Shown: in pieces, positions 20,892 to 28,345 of the stretch
How positions within the stretch are numbered: the first letter of the stretch is position 1
Layout of the letters: each line of letters starts with the position of its first letter
Assembly: GCA_964516555.1 (NCBI GenBank)
Contig: CAZFAI010000003.1
Coordinates: forward strand, 1 to 37,596
Reading direction: 5' to 3'
Source: CAZFAI01 sp964516555
GTDB lineage: Bacteria > Patescibacteriota > Microgenomatia > UBA12405
DNA: 37,596 nucleotides
Made by a program: the position numbers and the translations under genes
The notes under the pieces: generated by a model
Told to the model about the DNA's origin: nothing
The model's input: the letters and a program-made list of their open reading frames with translations, nothing else
Databases searched by the model: none

Positions 20892-21928
20892 GGCAAACCC
20901 TCAACCCCTTCCTGTAAAAAACCTCGTACAATTAGCGACACTGCCTGTGATTCACAAATACCCCTTGTCATCAAATACTCCACCGACTCTCTTGACACCC
21001 TACCCACCGCCGCTTCGTGGGTCATCTCCAAATCAGGTAAATTAGCTTCAAGTTCCGGTATCGCCCTAATCTTCCCTCCTGCTCCCGTTATCAAACCCCC
21101 ACAATCCAAATGGGTTTTTACTCCAAAAGCATTTCCAACCATCAATCCCCAGTTTACCACCTCACCCCCACTGGAAACAATCCTGGATCTAACCTCAGAC
21201 CTCGACCCTTCGCCGTCAGCAATCACCGTATTACCCACATCAAACACACTTCTTGGATAGGCCATTACATAAGAATTAAACACCGCTCTACTGTTTTTGC
21301 CACTTAACTTACACACCGGATTACTCTGGAAAGACTTGACCGGCTTTAAGCAAACATAATTTGACTCAAATACACCATCCTCCTCCACCCTGATAGCTGT
21401 TCTTGGCCTGACATCAACCTCCTCTCCCCAATGATGAATCATATTAAAACTTACGCTGGCTCCTTTTCCCACAAATATCTCTGTTATTCCAAAATGCTTT
21501 GCCCGCTTAATTTTTTCTCCCACCAAACATCCTGTTATTATGGTTACTTCACTTCCTTCTTCTGCCACGATAATATTGTGTACTTTTTGAACCAAACTAG
21601 ATTGGCTAATATACAAACATGTTTGCACTGGTAATTTACTTTTAGTTCCCTTTTTAACCCGAATAAAATATCCCTGTTGCAAATCATTATCCACATCCTT
21701 AGTAAATTCATCCTTATTCCGATCAATTAATTTCCACCAATAATCAGACAATTCGCCATAAGCTTTCAAAGCTCTCTTGATGTTCATTACCTCTATCCCT
21801 TCCTGTTTTGAATAATCACACAAAGAATTTTTATTTTCAATTAAAACTGTCGATTTTTCTTTTGAATCCACGTCCACACCCACCAAACTAATTGCTTTTT
21901 TATCTTTAGTACTTAATTGTCCCGCCAT
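20852..21928 (-). CDS. SufB/SufD-family Fe-S assembly scaffold
   Basis: 358 residues of the SufB/SufD beta-helix family, which forms a complex with the ATPase SufC to build Fe-S clusters. Family stretches are EEGSEVTIITGCLVGEKIK, ITEIFVGKGASVSF, HHWGEEVDVRPRTAIRVEED, LPDLEMTHEAAVGRV and SVEYLMTRGICESQAVSLIV. Cys residues include one in ITGC and one in the C-terminal RGIC, and both could take part in cluster assembly. I place the start at 21928: GGGGAG lies 8 bases upstream, and it overlaps the end of sufC by 16 bases. No SufS, SufU or second SufB/D gene is nearby, so this looks like a two-gene minimal system. Confidence 0.88.
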   Translation of the reverse strand: MAGQLSTKDKKAISLVGVDVDSKEKSTVLIENKNSLCDYSKQEGIEVMNIKRALKAYGELSDYWWKLIDRNKDEFTKDVDNDLQQGYFIRVKKGTKSKLPVQTCLYISQSSLVQKVHNIIVAEEGSEVTIITGCLVGEKIKRAKHFGITEIFVGKGASVSFNMIHHWGEEVDVRPRTAIRVEEDGVFESNYVCLKPVKSFQSNPVCKLSGKNSRAVFNSYVMAYPRSVFDVGNTVIADGEGSRSEVRSRIVSSGGEVVNWGLMVGNAFGVKTHLDCGGLITGAGGKIRAIPELEANLPDLEMTHEAAVGRVSRESVEYLMTRGICESQAVSLIVRGFLQEGVEGLPQAVAREVARFTF

Positions 21929-22641
21929 TTTCTTTCTCCCCGGCACAAACACTTAACACAAGCCCCATACCCCACCTTATTAATGGTTTCAAAAATCATA
22001 TCCACCCTTCCTTCACACTGTATCTTTCCCTCAATCATCACTAACCCCCTGTCTGCCTTCAAATACTTCAGCATTTCTCCATTGTGAGTTACTACAATTG
22101 CCGATTTGCCTTTTTTTAATAATTTTTCAATTTCTCCGGCAATCAGTTTAATATTAACCAAATCCACACCCGAATCCGGTTCATCCAACAAATACAAGTC
22201 AGATTCCATTAAAGCCAGTTGAAATAATTCCGATCTTTTAGTCTCCCCTCCGGATAAATTGCTATTTACACCCCTGTCTAAAAATTTACTTACGTTCAGG
22301 TTCTCAGAATTTTTTCCCATAATCTCCTCGCTACTTAATATTTTTGCCAATTCCGACAGCTTCAAACCATCAACTTTCGGTGGTTTTTGATACATTAGAG
22401 CAATACCCATTCGGGATCTTTCATCTATTGTCAATTTATTAATTTTTTTACCCTTGAATTTTATCTCTCCTGAAACGACACTATCTGCATTCAATCCCAC
22501 AATGCTTTTCAACAAGGTTGTCTTGCCACATCCGTTTGGTCCAAATATAACCACTAATTCCCCCTCCCCCACGGCCAGATCTATTCCATTCAATACATCC
22601 TTACCTTCGGCTTTAGTTTTTAAATTTTTTATTGTTAGCAT
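21913..22641 (-). CDS. sufC: SufC ATPase with C-terminal CxxCxC
   Basis: ABC-type ATPase that works with SufB/D. It has Walker A GPNGCGKTTL, the Q-loop region MYQKPPKVDGLKL, the ABC signature NLSGGETKRSELFQLALME (typical of SufC: SGGExKRxE), Walker B LYLLDEPDSGVDL and H-loop VVTHNGEML. The 242 residues end in GYGACVKCLCRGERK, a C-x2-C-x-C cluster that standard SufC lacks and that could bind a metal or an Fe-S intermediate. TATAAT (22650-22655) lies 8 bases before the ATG. The gene overlaps sufB/D, so the two are translationally coupled. Confidence 0.93.
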   Translation of the reverse strand: MLTIKNLKTKAEGKDVLNGIDLAVGEGELVVIFGPNGCGKTTLLKSIVGLNADSVVSGEIKFKGKKINKLTIDERSRMGIALMYQKPPKVDGLKLSELAKILSSEEIMGKNSENLNVSKFLDRGVNSNLSGGETKRSELFQLALMESDLYLLDEPDSGVDLVNIKLIAGEIEKLLKKGKSAIVVTHNGEMLKYLKADRGLVMIEGKIQCEGRVDMIFETINKVGYGACVKCLCRGERKWRDN

Positions 22642-22736
22642 GCTTTCTGATTATACTACTACACTTATAATAGTTACATCCCCCAAAATCCCAAATATCC
22701 AAATTATTTGGTAGAATATCACGTATCAATTGCCAC

Positions 22737-22809
22737 GCCCAGATAGCTCAGTTGGTAGAGCATCCCCTTGGTAAGGGGAAGGTCATGGATTCAAGTTCCA
22801 TTCTGGGCT
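22737..22809 (+). tRNA. tRNA-Thr (anticodon GGU)
   Basis: A full cloverleaf: acceptor GCCCAGA/TCTGGGC, D arm AGCTCAGTTGGTAGAGC, anticodon stem CCCC/GGGG with loop TTGGTAA, and T arm ATGGATTCAAGTTCCAT. Discriminator T; CCA not encoded. Upstream, TTGGTAGAAT (extended -10 at 22712-22717) is a likely promoter. The last base is shared with the stop codon of the gene on the other strand. Confidence 0.96.
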
Positions 22810-23465
22810 CAAAAAACATTTCTCGAGACAATATTTCCAATATAGTTACGAACCACTAAATCTATTCCAGGAAATGTCCGCCTTAATCCAACCCAGCATT
22901 CCACGTCACGGACAACCTTCTTTGGGTTCTTAGCCCACCAGCCATCAGTTAACTTTAAGGCTAAAAAGTTTGTAGGTGTCAACGTTTTCATTTTTACACC
23001 ATAGACATCAACCTCCACGCCCTCAGTAAAACCTTCCGGAAAAATCACCCTACGATTACCTTTCTTATCACGATACTCCATCCTTTCTCCCAACCGCCAC
23101 CAAAAATTAATAACTTGATCCGGATTATTAGCTACTTCTTTTGGTAAATTTATTGGTGACATTTCCACCCGATAATCTCCTCCAGCTCCCCTATTCCAAA
23201 TTTCATCACAAATCCTTTTCACTTCAAATAAATCAGCATTTTCTGTCAACCCTATCAAATAATCCACATCAACCACCTCAAATCTTCCCTCAGAATCAGT
23301 CCCTCGGTACAAACGTGGCTCAATACCTGTTAGGCCATACAAACCCAAAGACCCCACCAATCTTGTTTCTATACCAATATCCTCGGTTCTTGCATTCAAG
23401 TAATCAAGCGAAACGGCAATTTTTTCTCTCGCCTCGCACGAATCAAACGATTCCCTGCTTCCCAT
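22809..23465 (-). CDS. Nucleotidyltransferase-fold protein (orphan)
   Basis: 218 residues. The pattern RLVGSLGLYG (G38-S39) followed by VDVDYL (D66, D68) and later VEVDVYGVKMKTLTP (E151, D153) is that of the minimal nucleotidyltransferase superfamily (AadB-, LinB- and AbiEii-like), where the acidic residues bind Mg. These enzymes transfer a nucleotide to small molecules, RNA or proteins, and some are toxins. No antitoxin partner is adjacent. The residues needed appear intact, so activity is plausible but the substrate is unknown. TACAAT with TGn extension ends 7 bases before the ATG. It lies between two tRNA genes on the other strand. Confidence 0.6.
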   Translation of the reverse strand: MGSRESFDSCEAREKIAVSLDYLNARTEDIGIETRLVGSLGLYGLTGIEPRLYRGTDSEGRFEVVDVDYLIGLTENADLFEVKRICDEIWNRGAGGDYRVEMSPINLPKEVANNPDQVINFWWRLGERMEYRDKKGNRRVIFPEGFTEGVEVDVYGVKMKTLTPTNFLALKLTDGWWAKNPKKVVRDVECWVGLRRTFPGIDLVVRNYIGNIVSRNVF

Positions 23466-23525
23466 AAAAGGTATTGTAGCACAAGCCTTTTTTACAACAT
23501 TTAATGTTAAAATACGATACTAAAA

Positions 23526-23609
23526 GGAGGGTTGGCCGAGCGGTTTATGGCGCTGGTTTTGAAAACCAGTGGGCGAAAGTCCTCGGGGGTTCGAATCCCT
23601 CACCCTCCG
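23526..23609 (+). tRNA. tRNA-Ser (anticodon UGA)
   Basis: Class II tRNA of 84 nt: acceptor GGAGGGT/ACCCTCC, D arm with TGGCCGAGCGG, anticodon stem CTGGT/ACCAG with loop TTTGAAA, variable arm with TGGGCGAAAGTCCTC, and T arm with GGGTTCGAATCCC. Discriminator G, as expected for serine; CCA not encoded. An extended -10 (TGTTAAAAT, box at 23508-23513) precedes it. Confidence 0.97.
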
Positions 23610-23629
23610 CCCCAAACAAAAATCTGGTA

Positions 23630-23652
23630 GCTTTAATATAATAGTCACACCA
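23630..23652 (+). repeat. Promoter-like direct repeat, copy 1
   Basis: GCTTTAATATAATAGTCACA (and three more bases) recurs at 24158-24180 with one mismatch in 23. The second copy is the promoter and start of the metallolyase gene; this first copy has the TATAAT but is not followed by a start codon. The pair flanks the gene at 23741-24121, so that gene may have been inserted, or the promoter region duplicated. Confidence 0.6.
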
Positions 23653-23740
23653 CCTAGATCAACCACTTAGTATTTGCTAAAATTTTATTAAATTATTAGT
23701 TAGCATTAACACCAAAAATTTTAGTAAATAACAATAAATT

Positions 23741-24121
23741 ATGTTGTCCAAGCTTTCATTACCAGTTAAAACATTATTATCACTTCTGTTTCTTTCACTA
23801 ATTTTATTAACTATTTTAAGTTTTAACCCAACAGATAACACCAAAATGACCAAAGAATACACCCTCAAAATCAACCAAACAGTAAGTCTTTCAAATTCTG
23901 ATAATCAAGTGTTGAATATCACATTGGATTCAATTGATTTTCCGGAAACTCAAGTTCCCGGCAACAGACCAACTTACCATATCAGTCTCGTAAACAACAA
24001 CCAATCGGAAAATTTACTTTTTGATCCATTTAATTCTGATCAAATTGTTGACTATTTTGGATTTAATTTTCAAATTACAACCGACAGGGAAGATCCTAAC
24101 ATACTAAGAATAATTTTCTAG
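23741..24121 (+). CDS. Membrane-anchored hypothetical protein (126 aa)
   Basis: I recognise no family. An N-terminal hydrophobic helix (about residues 10-28, SLLFLSLILLTILSF) serves as anchor or uncleaved signal. It is followed by a polar domain predicted to be beta-rich (YTLKINQTVSLSN, VLNITLDSIDFPE, RPTYHISLVNN) that would lie outside the membrane. There are no Cys residues. The gene lies between two copies of a 23-base promoter repeat. Its own upstream region is very AT-rich with no clear -10 near the ATG and no Shine-Dalgarno site. Confidence 0.6.
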   Translation: MLSKLSLPVKTLLSLLFLSLILLTILSFNPTDNTKMTKEYTLKINQTVSLSNSDNQVLNITLDSIDFPETQVPGNRPTYHISLVNNNQSENLLFDPFNSDQIVDYFGFNFQITTDREDPNILRIIF

Positions 24122-24157
24122 TACTTAAAGAAAACCAAACAATACGCGAGATACTTT

Positions 24158-24180
24158 GCTTTAGTATAATAGTCACACCA
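24158..24180 (+). repeat. Promoter-like direct repeat, copy 2 (drives the metallolyase)
   Basis: The second copy of the repeat at 23630-23652 (22 of 23 bases equal). Here TATAAT (24165-24170) stands 9 bases before the ATG at 24180, so it probably acts as the promoter with little or no leader. Confidence 0.6.
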
Positions 24181-25400
24181 TGACTCACAACTTCAAAGGT
24201 TTTATTGACACCACATTTCGCGACGGCCAAGCTTCCCCTCTTCTGTTTGACACCAACAAATACGCCTTCACCCTCAAAGAAAAAATCCAACTTATCGACA
24301 TGATGCTGGAACTGGGTATCCGTCATTTCGAATTTTTCTCACCCATAGTCAGCAGTGTCGAGAAAAACGATTTTCTGGCAATCCGAAAACATGTCAAAGC
24401 CAAAAATATCCCCGGCGTATTTCTGCTAGCCCACTGCCGCTGTCACCCTGAAGACATCTCCCAAGCTCTGGAGTCCGGTTTTGATGGCTTAAATCTCTAC
24501 ATGGGTTTATCTGAGCATGCCCAGCAGACTTACAACAAAAGCTTTGACGAGCTGATGGCTATCGTAAAAACTACTATTACCAACCTCCGCCAGGAACATC
24601 CCAATCTCTGGTTGCGTTTTTCCGGAGAAGATGCCTTCAGAACCGATCTCTCGAGTCTTTTCAATGTTTATGATCAAATAGTTGATCTTGTAAATACTAT
24701 CGGCACTCCCGATACTACTGGAACCGCCACTCCAAAAGCTGTTGCCAAACGAGTCCGTGATCTCAAAACCCGCTATCCAAAAATCAACCTCGAATGCCAT
24801 TTCCACAACGACCTGGGTTTAGCCATGGCCAACACCATGGCAGCAATTGATAATGGAGCTGAATTTGTTGATTCAACCGTTTGGGGCATGGCCGAAAGAT
24901 CGGGAATAACTTCCACAACTGCTGCTTTACTAAACTTTTCACATCTGGACCCCGAAATCCTAAAAAGTTACAAAACAGAATTATGCTATCCCCTGAATGT
25001 TCTTATGGCTTCAATTCTAAAAACCCAGGTCCCCTGGTATGAACCTGTTTCTCTAACCAACAGGACCCACATTGCCGGAGTCCATCAAAAAGCAGTCCTG
25101 GCCAAACAGGGATACGAGGCCCATCACCTTGAAAAATTTGGTGTAGTCACTGATCAATTATTACTCGGTCCGCTTAGTGGCTGGAACTTTATTTACTACT
25201 ACCTCAAAGAAATCGGCAACTATATTGTCACCGAAGAACAAGCCAAGGAAATTGCGACAGAATTCAAAAACAGACAGGGTAAAGATTCCAAAATATTTAA
25301 GCCTGAAAACTTAATTGAACAAATTGCAAGTGAATTTAATTTGTCAAAAATCAGCATTCCCCAAAAATACGCCAAAACCAGAATCGAGAAATTGGACTGA
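24180..25400 (+). CDS. DRE-TIM metallolyase (isopropylmalate/homocitrate-synthase-like)
   Basis: A TIM-barrel enzyme of 406 residues in the family of LeuA, homocitrate synthase and HMG-CoA lyase, which join or split acyl-CoA and keto acids. It shows DTTFRDGQAS (the usual D-x-T-L-R-D-G-x-Q with Phe for Leu and an altered end), SGEDAFRTD, GTPDTTGTATP (family DTxGxxxP), the metal-binding CHFHNDLGLAMAN (HxH) and VWGMAERSGIT (G-x-x-E-R-x-G). The regulatory LeuA domain is missing. Which reaction it runs cannot be said: no leucine or lysine pathway gene is nearby. TATAAT lies 9 bases before the ATG, inside the second copy of a repeated promoter. Confidence 0.85.
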   Translation: MTHNFKGFIDTTFRDGQASPLLFDTNKYAFTLKEKIQLIDMMLELGIRHFEFFSPIVSSVEKNDFLAIRKHVKAKNIPGVFLLAHCRCHPEDISQALESGFDGLNLYMGLSEHAQQTYNKSFDELMAIVKTTITNLRQEHPNLWLRFSGEDAFRTDLSSLFNVYDQIVDLVNTIGTPDTTGTATPKAVAKRVRDLKTRYPKINLECHFHNDLGLAMANTMAAIDNGAEFVDSTVWGMAERSGITSTTAALLNFSHLDPEILKSYKTELCYPLNVLMASILKTQVPWYEPVSLTNRTHIAGVHQKAVLAKQGYEAHHLEKFGVVTDQLLLGPLSGWNFIYYYLKEIGNYIVTEEQAKEIATEFKNRQGKDSKIFKPENLIEQIASEFNLSKISIPQKYAKTRIEKLD

Positions 25401-25471
25401 AAGTTCAGAACCTCACCTTTTTCTTATCTCTTTTTGTTCTTATTTTTACCTAAGAGCTTTATATTTTTATT

Positions 25472-25882
25472 ATGAAAATATTAACTTTCTTCTCAATTTT
25501 TGGCCTCTTAATCACTCTGTCCGCATCACCTAGTCTAGCCGCTCCCTTTAAAGCCGAAAATAATCCCCAAATTGTTGCCAATTACAGCGAAGGTGAACAT
25601 GGCATCCCCGGTCAGACATATACCCACGAAGGTAAAGACGTGGTTATGAAAGCCGGCAACAGTCCCGTCGTACAGCAATGGTTTGTCGGTACTAGCGAAG
25701 AGGAAGGTTTCCATGGTGAACACAGTGTCTGGAAATTATCCAAAGACGGCACCTGTCCGCCCAACTGGTTTCAAATGACCCCTACCGAACCTGATGGCGG
25801 TAACTATTGGGGTGATGTCATGGAATTCGGCCAAACTTACTGTATCATGACCAACCAATTCCTCCTTGGCAAAAATAAGTAA
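25472..25882 (+). CDS. Exported hypothetical protein (136 aa)
   Basis: I recognise no family. It has a typical Sec signal peptide (MKILTFFSIFGLLITLSASP, cleavage probably near SLAA/PFKA), so the mature protein of about 112 residues is outside the membrane. It holds two Cys residues (GTCPPNW and TYCIMTN) that could form a disulfide, and is rich in Gly, His and aromatic residues. TATATT ends 6 bases before the ATG. A perfect 28-base palindrome begins at its stop codon and reaches the start of the next gene, with which it may be co-regulated. Confidence 0.7.
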   Translation: MKILTFFSIFGLLITLSASPSLAAPFKAENNPQIVANYSEGEHGIPGQTYTHEGKDVVMKAGNSPVVQQWFVGTSEEEGFHGEHSVWKLSKDGTCPPNWFQMTPTEPDGGNYWGDVMEFGQTYCIMTNQFLLGKNK

Positions 25883-25905
25883 ATAACAGTATACTGTTAT
25901 TTACT
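25878..25905. promoter_or_regulatory. 28-bp perfect palindrome next to a start codon
   Basis: AGTAAATAACAGTA is followed directly by its exact complement, 14 bases per arm with no spacer. It begins at the stop codon of the exported protein gene and ends on the base before the ATG at 25906. Its centre contains TATACT, a possible -10. As DNA it suits a dimeric repressor; as RNA it would form a loop at the start codon. There is no T-run, so it is not a normal terminator. Confidence 0.6.
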
Positions 25906-26322
25906 ATGTCAAAACCCAACTACCCCTTGGTTATTCTCATCTTCGTCCTCACCCTAATTATTTTTACAACAATTGCCCTCCTACTCTCCCGCAATAATCC
26001 CCCTCCCCTAGATGGTTTAGACGAAACTACCCCCAAAGAAGAAAGCTACAACTCAAATTTCGATACCAATTTTAACAAAACCGGAAATCTCATCAAAAAT
26101 GCTGATAATTGGGATTTTCTTTATGAAGAACCCGGAAAATCCGCTCTCAAAGTTTCTCTGGTTTTTGATTCCCAAAGCCGCTGCGATATTCTCGGCCAAT
26201 TAGTCGACTGCACCAAAATGGATATCGAGACCGGAACCCGAGCCATTATAAATGGTAATCGCACCCAAAATTTAGTAAAGGTTCTGAACTTAGTGGTATT
26301 TAACGAAAATAGTCAGGAATAA
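25906..26322 (+). CDS. Membrane-anchored hypothetical protein (138 aa)
   Basis: I recognise no family. One N-terminal membrane helix (LVILIFVLTLIIFTTIALLL, about 8-27) is followed by a polar, Asn/Asp-rich linker and a small domain (ALKVSLVFDSQSRCDILGQL, then VDCTKMDIETGTRAII) with two Cys residues. The domain is probably outside the cell and beta-rich. The start codon touches a perfect 28-base palindrome. It follows the exported protein gene by 23 bases and may be transcribed with it. Confidence 0.65.
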   Translation: MSKPNYPLVILIFVLTLIIFTTIALLLSRNNPPPLDGLDETTPKEESYNSNFDTNFNKTGNLIKNADNWDFLYEEPGKSALKVSLVFDSQSRCDILGQLVDCTKMDIETGTRAIINGNRTQNLVKVLNLVVFNENSQE

Positions 26323-26324
26323 CT

Positions 26325-27164
26325 TTAATTACCTTCTTGTCTCATCACCATCATATATCGAGACCACGTATAATCACCTACGTTAGCACCACTATCTTCT
26401 CCTAGCACCTTCCACCCGCAAAAAACCACTGCCATATATTTCTCACTCTTATCTAATTCCACTTGGGAATATTTAATTAAATCACTGGCATTACTCATAA
26501 AGTCATCAACGTCATTGGGTGGAATTCTAACCAAGTCCACTACCGAAAAATTCTCATCCTTCTCATCCTGAACCAACCTTACTCTAGCTCCACGAATTAA
26601 TTCCATTCTTCTGTTTCTCTCATCATCGTCAAACATCCTGCTTAAGCTATGGCCTTCCAAAAATCTTCTAAGAGGCTCGGCCTCTAAGTCTTCTCCTCTA
26701 AATAAGCCACTATGCATAGCCACTAAACCATACTCATCCGTATCCAGCGTAAACGCCCTACCGTCCCCGACCCGGTATAATTCGCCCACATCGGATACTC
26801 CTTCAACATAAGGACTGGGGATGAATCCAAAATCAATAGCATCCTCCATCAAAACTACTCCATCAACCTTCTCACTGGAGGATAAATCTATCTCGCCAAA
26901 AATATAAGGTTCAAACTTCTTTTCCTCTTCCACTGTTGCATTTACTTTAGCTTCAATGGTAGAAATTGCAGTCGCAGTCGGAGCAAAAGTAGCTTCAACT
27001 GTAGGTACAACTTTCGTAGCATCTACGACTTTCCGAACAACAACAGTAGCTTCAGGTGTCGGGCTTTCGTGTGTGCCCCTGCCATCGCATGCAGACGCAG
27101 CCAATCCTAGCGCTCCCAAAGCACTCATTCTAAGAAAGTCTCTTCTGCTAAATAATCTTTCCAT
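26325..27164 (-). CDS. Tat-type lipoprotein with sortase-like domain
   Basis: 279 residues. The start carries a twin-arginine signal (SRRDFLRMSALGALG, R7-R8) and a lipobox-like end (LAASAC, C26), so it should cross by Tat and be lipid-anchored. A Thr/Val-rich linker runs to about 75. The rest resembles a sortase in order and spacing: YGLVAMHSG (H151), GARVRLVQ, a strand-rich part, MAVVFCGW (C249) in place of TLxTC, and SRYMMVMR (R269). If so, it is a divergent transpeptidase that anchors proteins; the motif is imperfect, so this is inference. AAGGA lies 6 bases before the ATG, and TATAAT (27195-27200) follows the terminator of the surface-protein gene upstream, its likely substrate. Confidence 0.55.
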   Translation of the reverse strand: MERLFSRRDFLRMSALGALGLAASACDGRGTHESPTPEATVVVRKVVDATKVVPTVEATFAPTATAISTIEAKVNATVEEEKKFEPYIFGEIDLSSSEKVDGVVLMEDAIDFGFIPSPYVEGVSDVGELYRVGDGRAFTLDTDEYGLVAMHSGLFRGEDLEAEPLRRFLEGHSLSRMFDDDERNRRMELIRGARVRLVQDEKDENFSVVDLVRIPPNDVDDFMSNASDLIKYSQVELDKSEKYMAVVFCGWKVLGEDSGANVGDYTWSRYMMVMRQEGN

Positions 27165-27199
27165 AACTCATCCTTAAAATTAATTTAAAGATCAATTAT

Positions 27200-27274
27200 A
27201 AAAAAATACATCTACACCACCCCCAGGGAACTTTGACACACATCTTTGTGTATCGCTGTTCCCCGAGGGGGTGT
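27200..27274 (-). terminator. Terminator of the surface-protein gene
   Basis: On the minus strand ACACCCCCTCGGGGAAC pairs with GTTCCCTGGGGGTGGTGT (one bulge), with a smaller ACACA/TGTGT hairpin inside, followed by GATGTA and seven T residues. A second hairpin (GGAGGG ... CTCCC around AGCAC/GTGCT) lies between it and the stop codon. TATAAT directly after the T-run starts the next transcript. Confidence 0.75.
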
Positions 27275-27323
27275 TGGAGGGAGTTTAGCACTTCATTGTG
27301 CTTCCTTCCCTCCTCTCGAGAGA

Positions 27324-28160
27324 TCAGATCCTCCTTCTTCTTCTGAATGACAGTGTAAACAGTCCAACTGTCAACAGAAGGAATCCACCCAGCGCCCACT
27401 TTCTGACTTCAAAGTCAGCACCCTCTCCACCGGTAGGAACCAGTGGGATAGGTGTTGCCGTTAAAGTCGGCCGTTCTGGCGTCGCGGTAGGCACCACTGG
27501 TGTGCTGGTCGGTACCACCGGCGTCTCTGTTGGGACAACGGGAGTCTCAGTTGGCGACACCGGCGTGCTCGTGGGGATCGGCGTTTCCGTCGGTTCCGGA
27601 GTGCTGGTCGGTATCACCGGCGTCTCTGTCGGCGTGACTGGCGTCACTGTCGGTACCACCGGCGTCTCGGTTGGAACAACCGGAGTCGAGGTAGGCACCA
27701 CTGGCGTGCTCGTGGGAATCGGCGTTTCCGTCGGTTCCGAAGTGCTGGTTGGTACCACCGGCGTCTCGGTTGGAACAACCGGAGTCGAGGTGGGCACCAC
27801 TGGCGTGCTGGTCAGCGTAGGTAGTGGTCGAGTGTACAAAACAACATGCGAAATGGCATAGGGAGTATCATTGACCCAACAGTTCTGACTCGGGTCAGGA
27901 TTAATCAATGATCCTCCTCCGGGCCCGCCGATCTTCACACACACTCCGACAACTTCATATCCCGGCTTTGGCGCCCAGCATACTCTGAACTCCTCAGCCC
28001 ATATACCGCCAGTTCCATCATTGTACTCATAACCAGCCATAGGAACCTCTGCCTTGACATTGCCTGCAGGACAGGTACTTCCTTCCGCTTCAACCATCGA
28101 TGACGGTATCATGGTCAAAACAACGACCAAGACCACCAAAAGCACAATACTCCACTTCAT
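27324..28160 (-). CDS. Surface-anchored protein with Thr/Pro repeats and LVPTG-type sorting signal
   Basis: 278 residues: a signal peptide (about 1-25, MKWSIVLLVVLVVVLTMIPS), an N-terminal domain with four Cys residues (C30, C61, C74, C94), a stalk of Thr/Pro/Val repeats (about 111-240, units such as TPVVPTSTPVVPTETP), then LVPTG (240-244), a membrane helix (256-271) and RRRRR. Signal, stalk, xPxTG-like motif, helix and basic tail are the layout of sortase substrates. A sortase-like lipoprotein follows on the same strand. AAGGAAGG precedes the ATG, unlike the leaderless genes around it. The repeats are near-identical in DNA and probably vary in number between strains. It is the gene inside accessory unit 3. 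Confidence 0.8.
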   Translation of the reverse strand: MKWSIVLLVVLVVVLTMIPSSMVEAEGSTCPAGNVKAEVPMAGYEYNDGTGGIWAEEFRVCWAPKPGYEVVGVCVKIGGPGGGSLINPDPSQNCWVNDTPYAISHVVLYTRPLPTLTSTPVVPTSTPVVPTETPVVPTSTSEPTETPIPTSTPVVPTSTPVVPTETPVVPTVTPVTPTETPVIPTSTPEPTETPIPTSTPVSPTETPVVPTETPVVPTSTPVVPTATPERPTLTATPIPLVPTGGEGADFEVRKWALGGFLLLTVGLFTLSFRRRRRI

Positions 28161-28345
28161 TTCAAACCTTCCTTTCCAGTTGTGATGGTTTAGTATCGGC
28201 CATCATTCTCACCACTATGGCAAGAATGTTAATAGAGTTAGTTGCCAAGGGGTGGCAACTCTACAAAAGATGGGGGTTAAAAGGGGAAATATATCCAAAA
28301 GGGACACTACCGGCAAACTTTACCGGCACTATCCCTCCTGGATAT
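28161..28345 (-). promoter_or_regulatory. Structured 5' leader of the surface-protein gene
   Basis: About 200 nt with three hairpins in the RNA: ATATCC...GGATAT extended inward by AGGAGGGA/TCCCTTTT and CCGGTAAA/TTTGCCGG (28291-28345); AGAGTTGCC...GGCAACTAACTCT around 28228-28256; and CATTCT...AGAATG around 28200-28225. UUUAACCCCCA lies between the first and the second. No ORF of note is in it. The amount of structure suggests regulation at the RNA level; it matches no riboswitch that I know. Confidence 0.5.

Noticed and set aside
27196..27399. Minus-strand open frame of 67 codons after the surface-protein gene
   Set aside because: It covers the terminator hairpins of that gene and has no ribosome binding site.
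27480..27830. Regular DNA repeats that might be a CRISPR or satellite array
   Set aside because: There are no unique spacers. The periodicity is that of the protein repeats (TPVVPT units) in one reading frame, with synonymous variation.
27298..27861. Plus-strand open frame of 187 codons with GTTGVSVGTTGV-type repeats
   Set aside because: It is the antisense reading of the Thr/Pro repeat region of the minus-strand surface protein. The repeats keep several frames open by themselves. No start site supports it.
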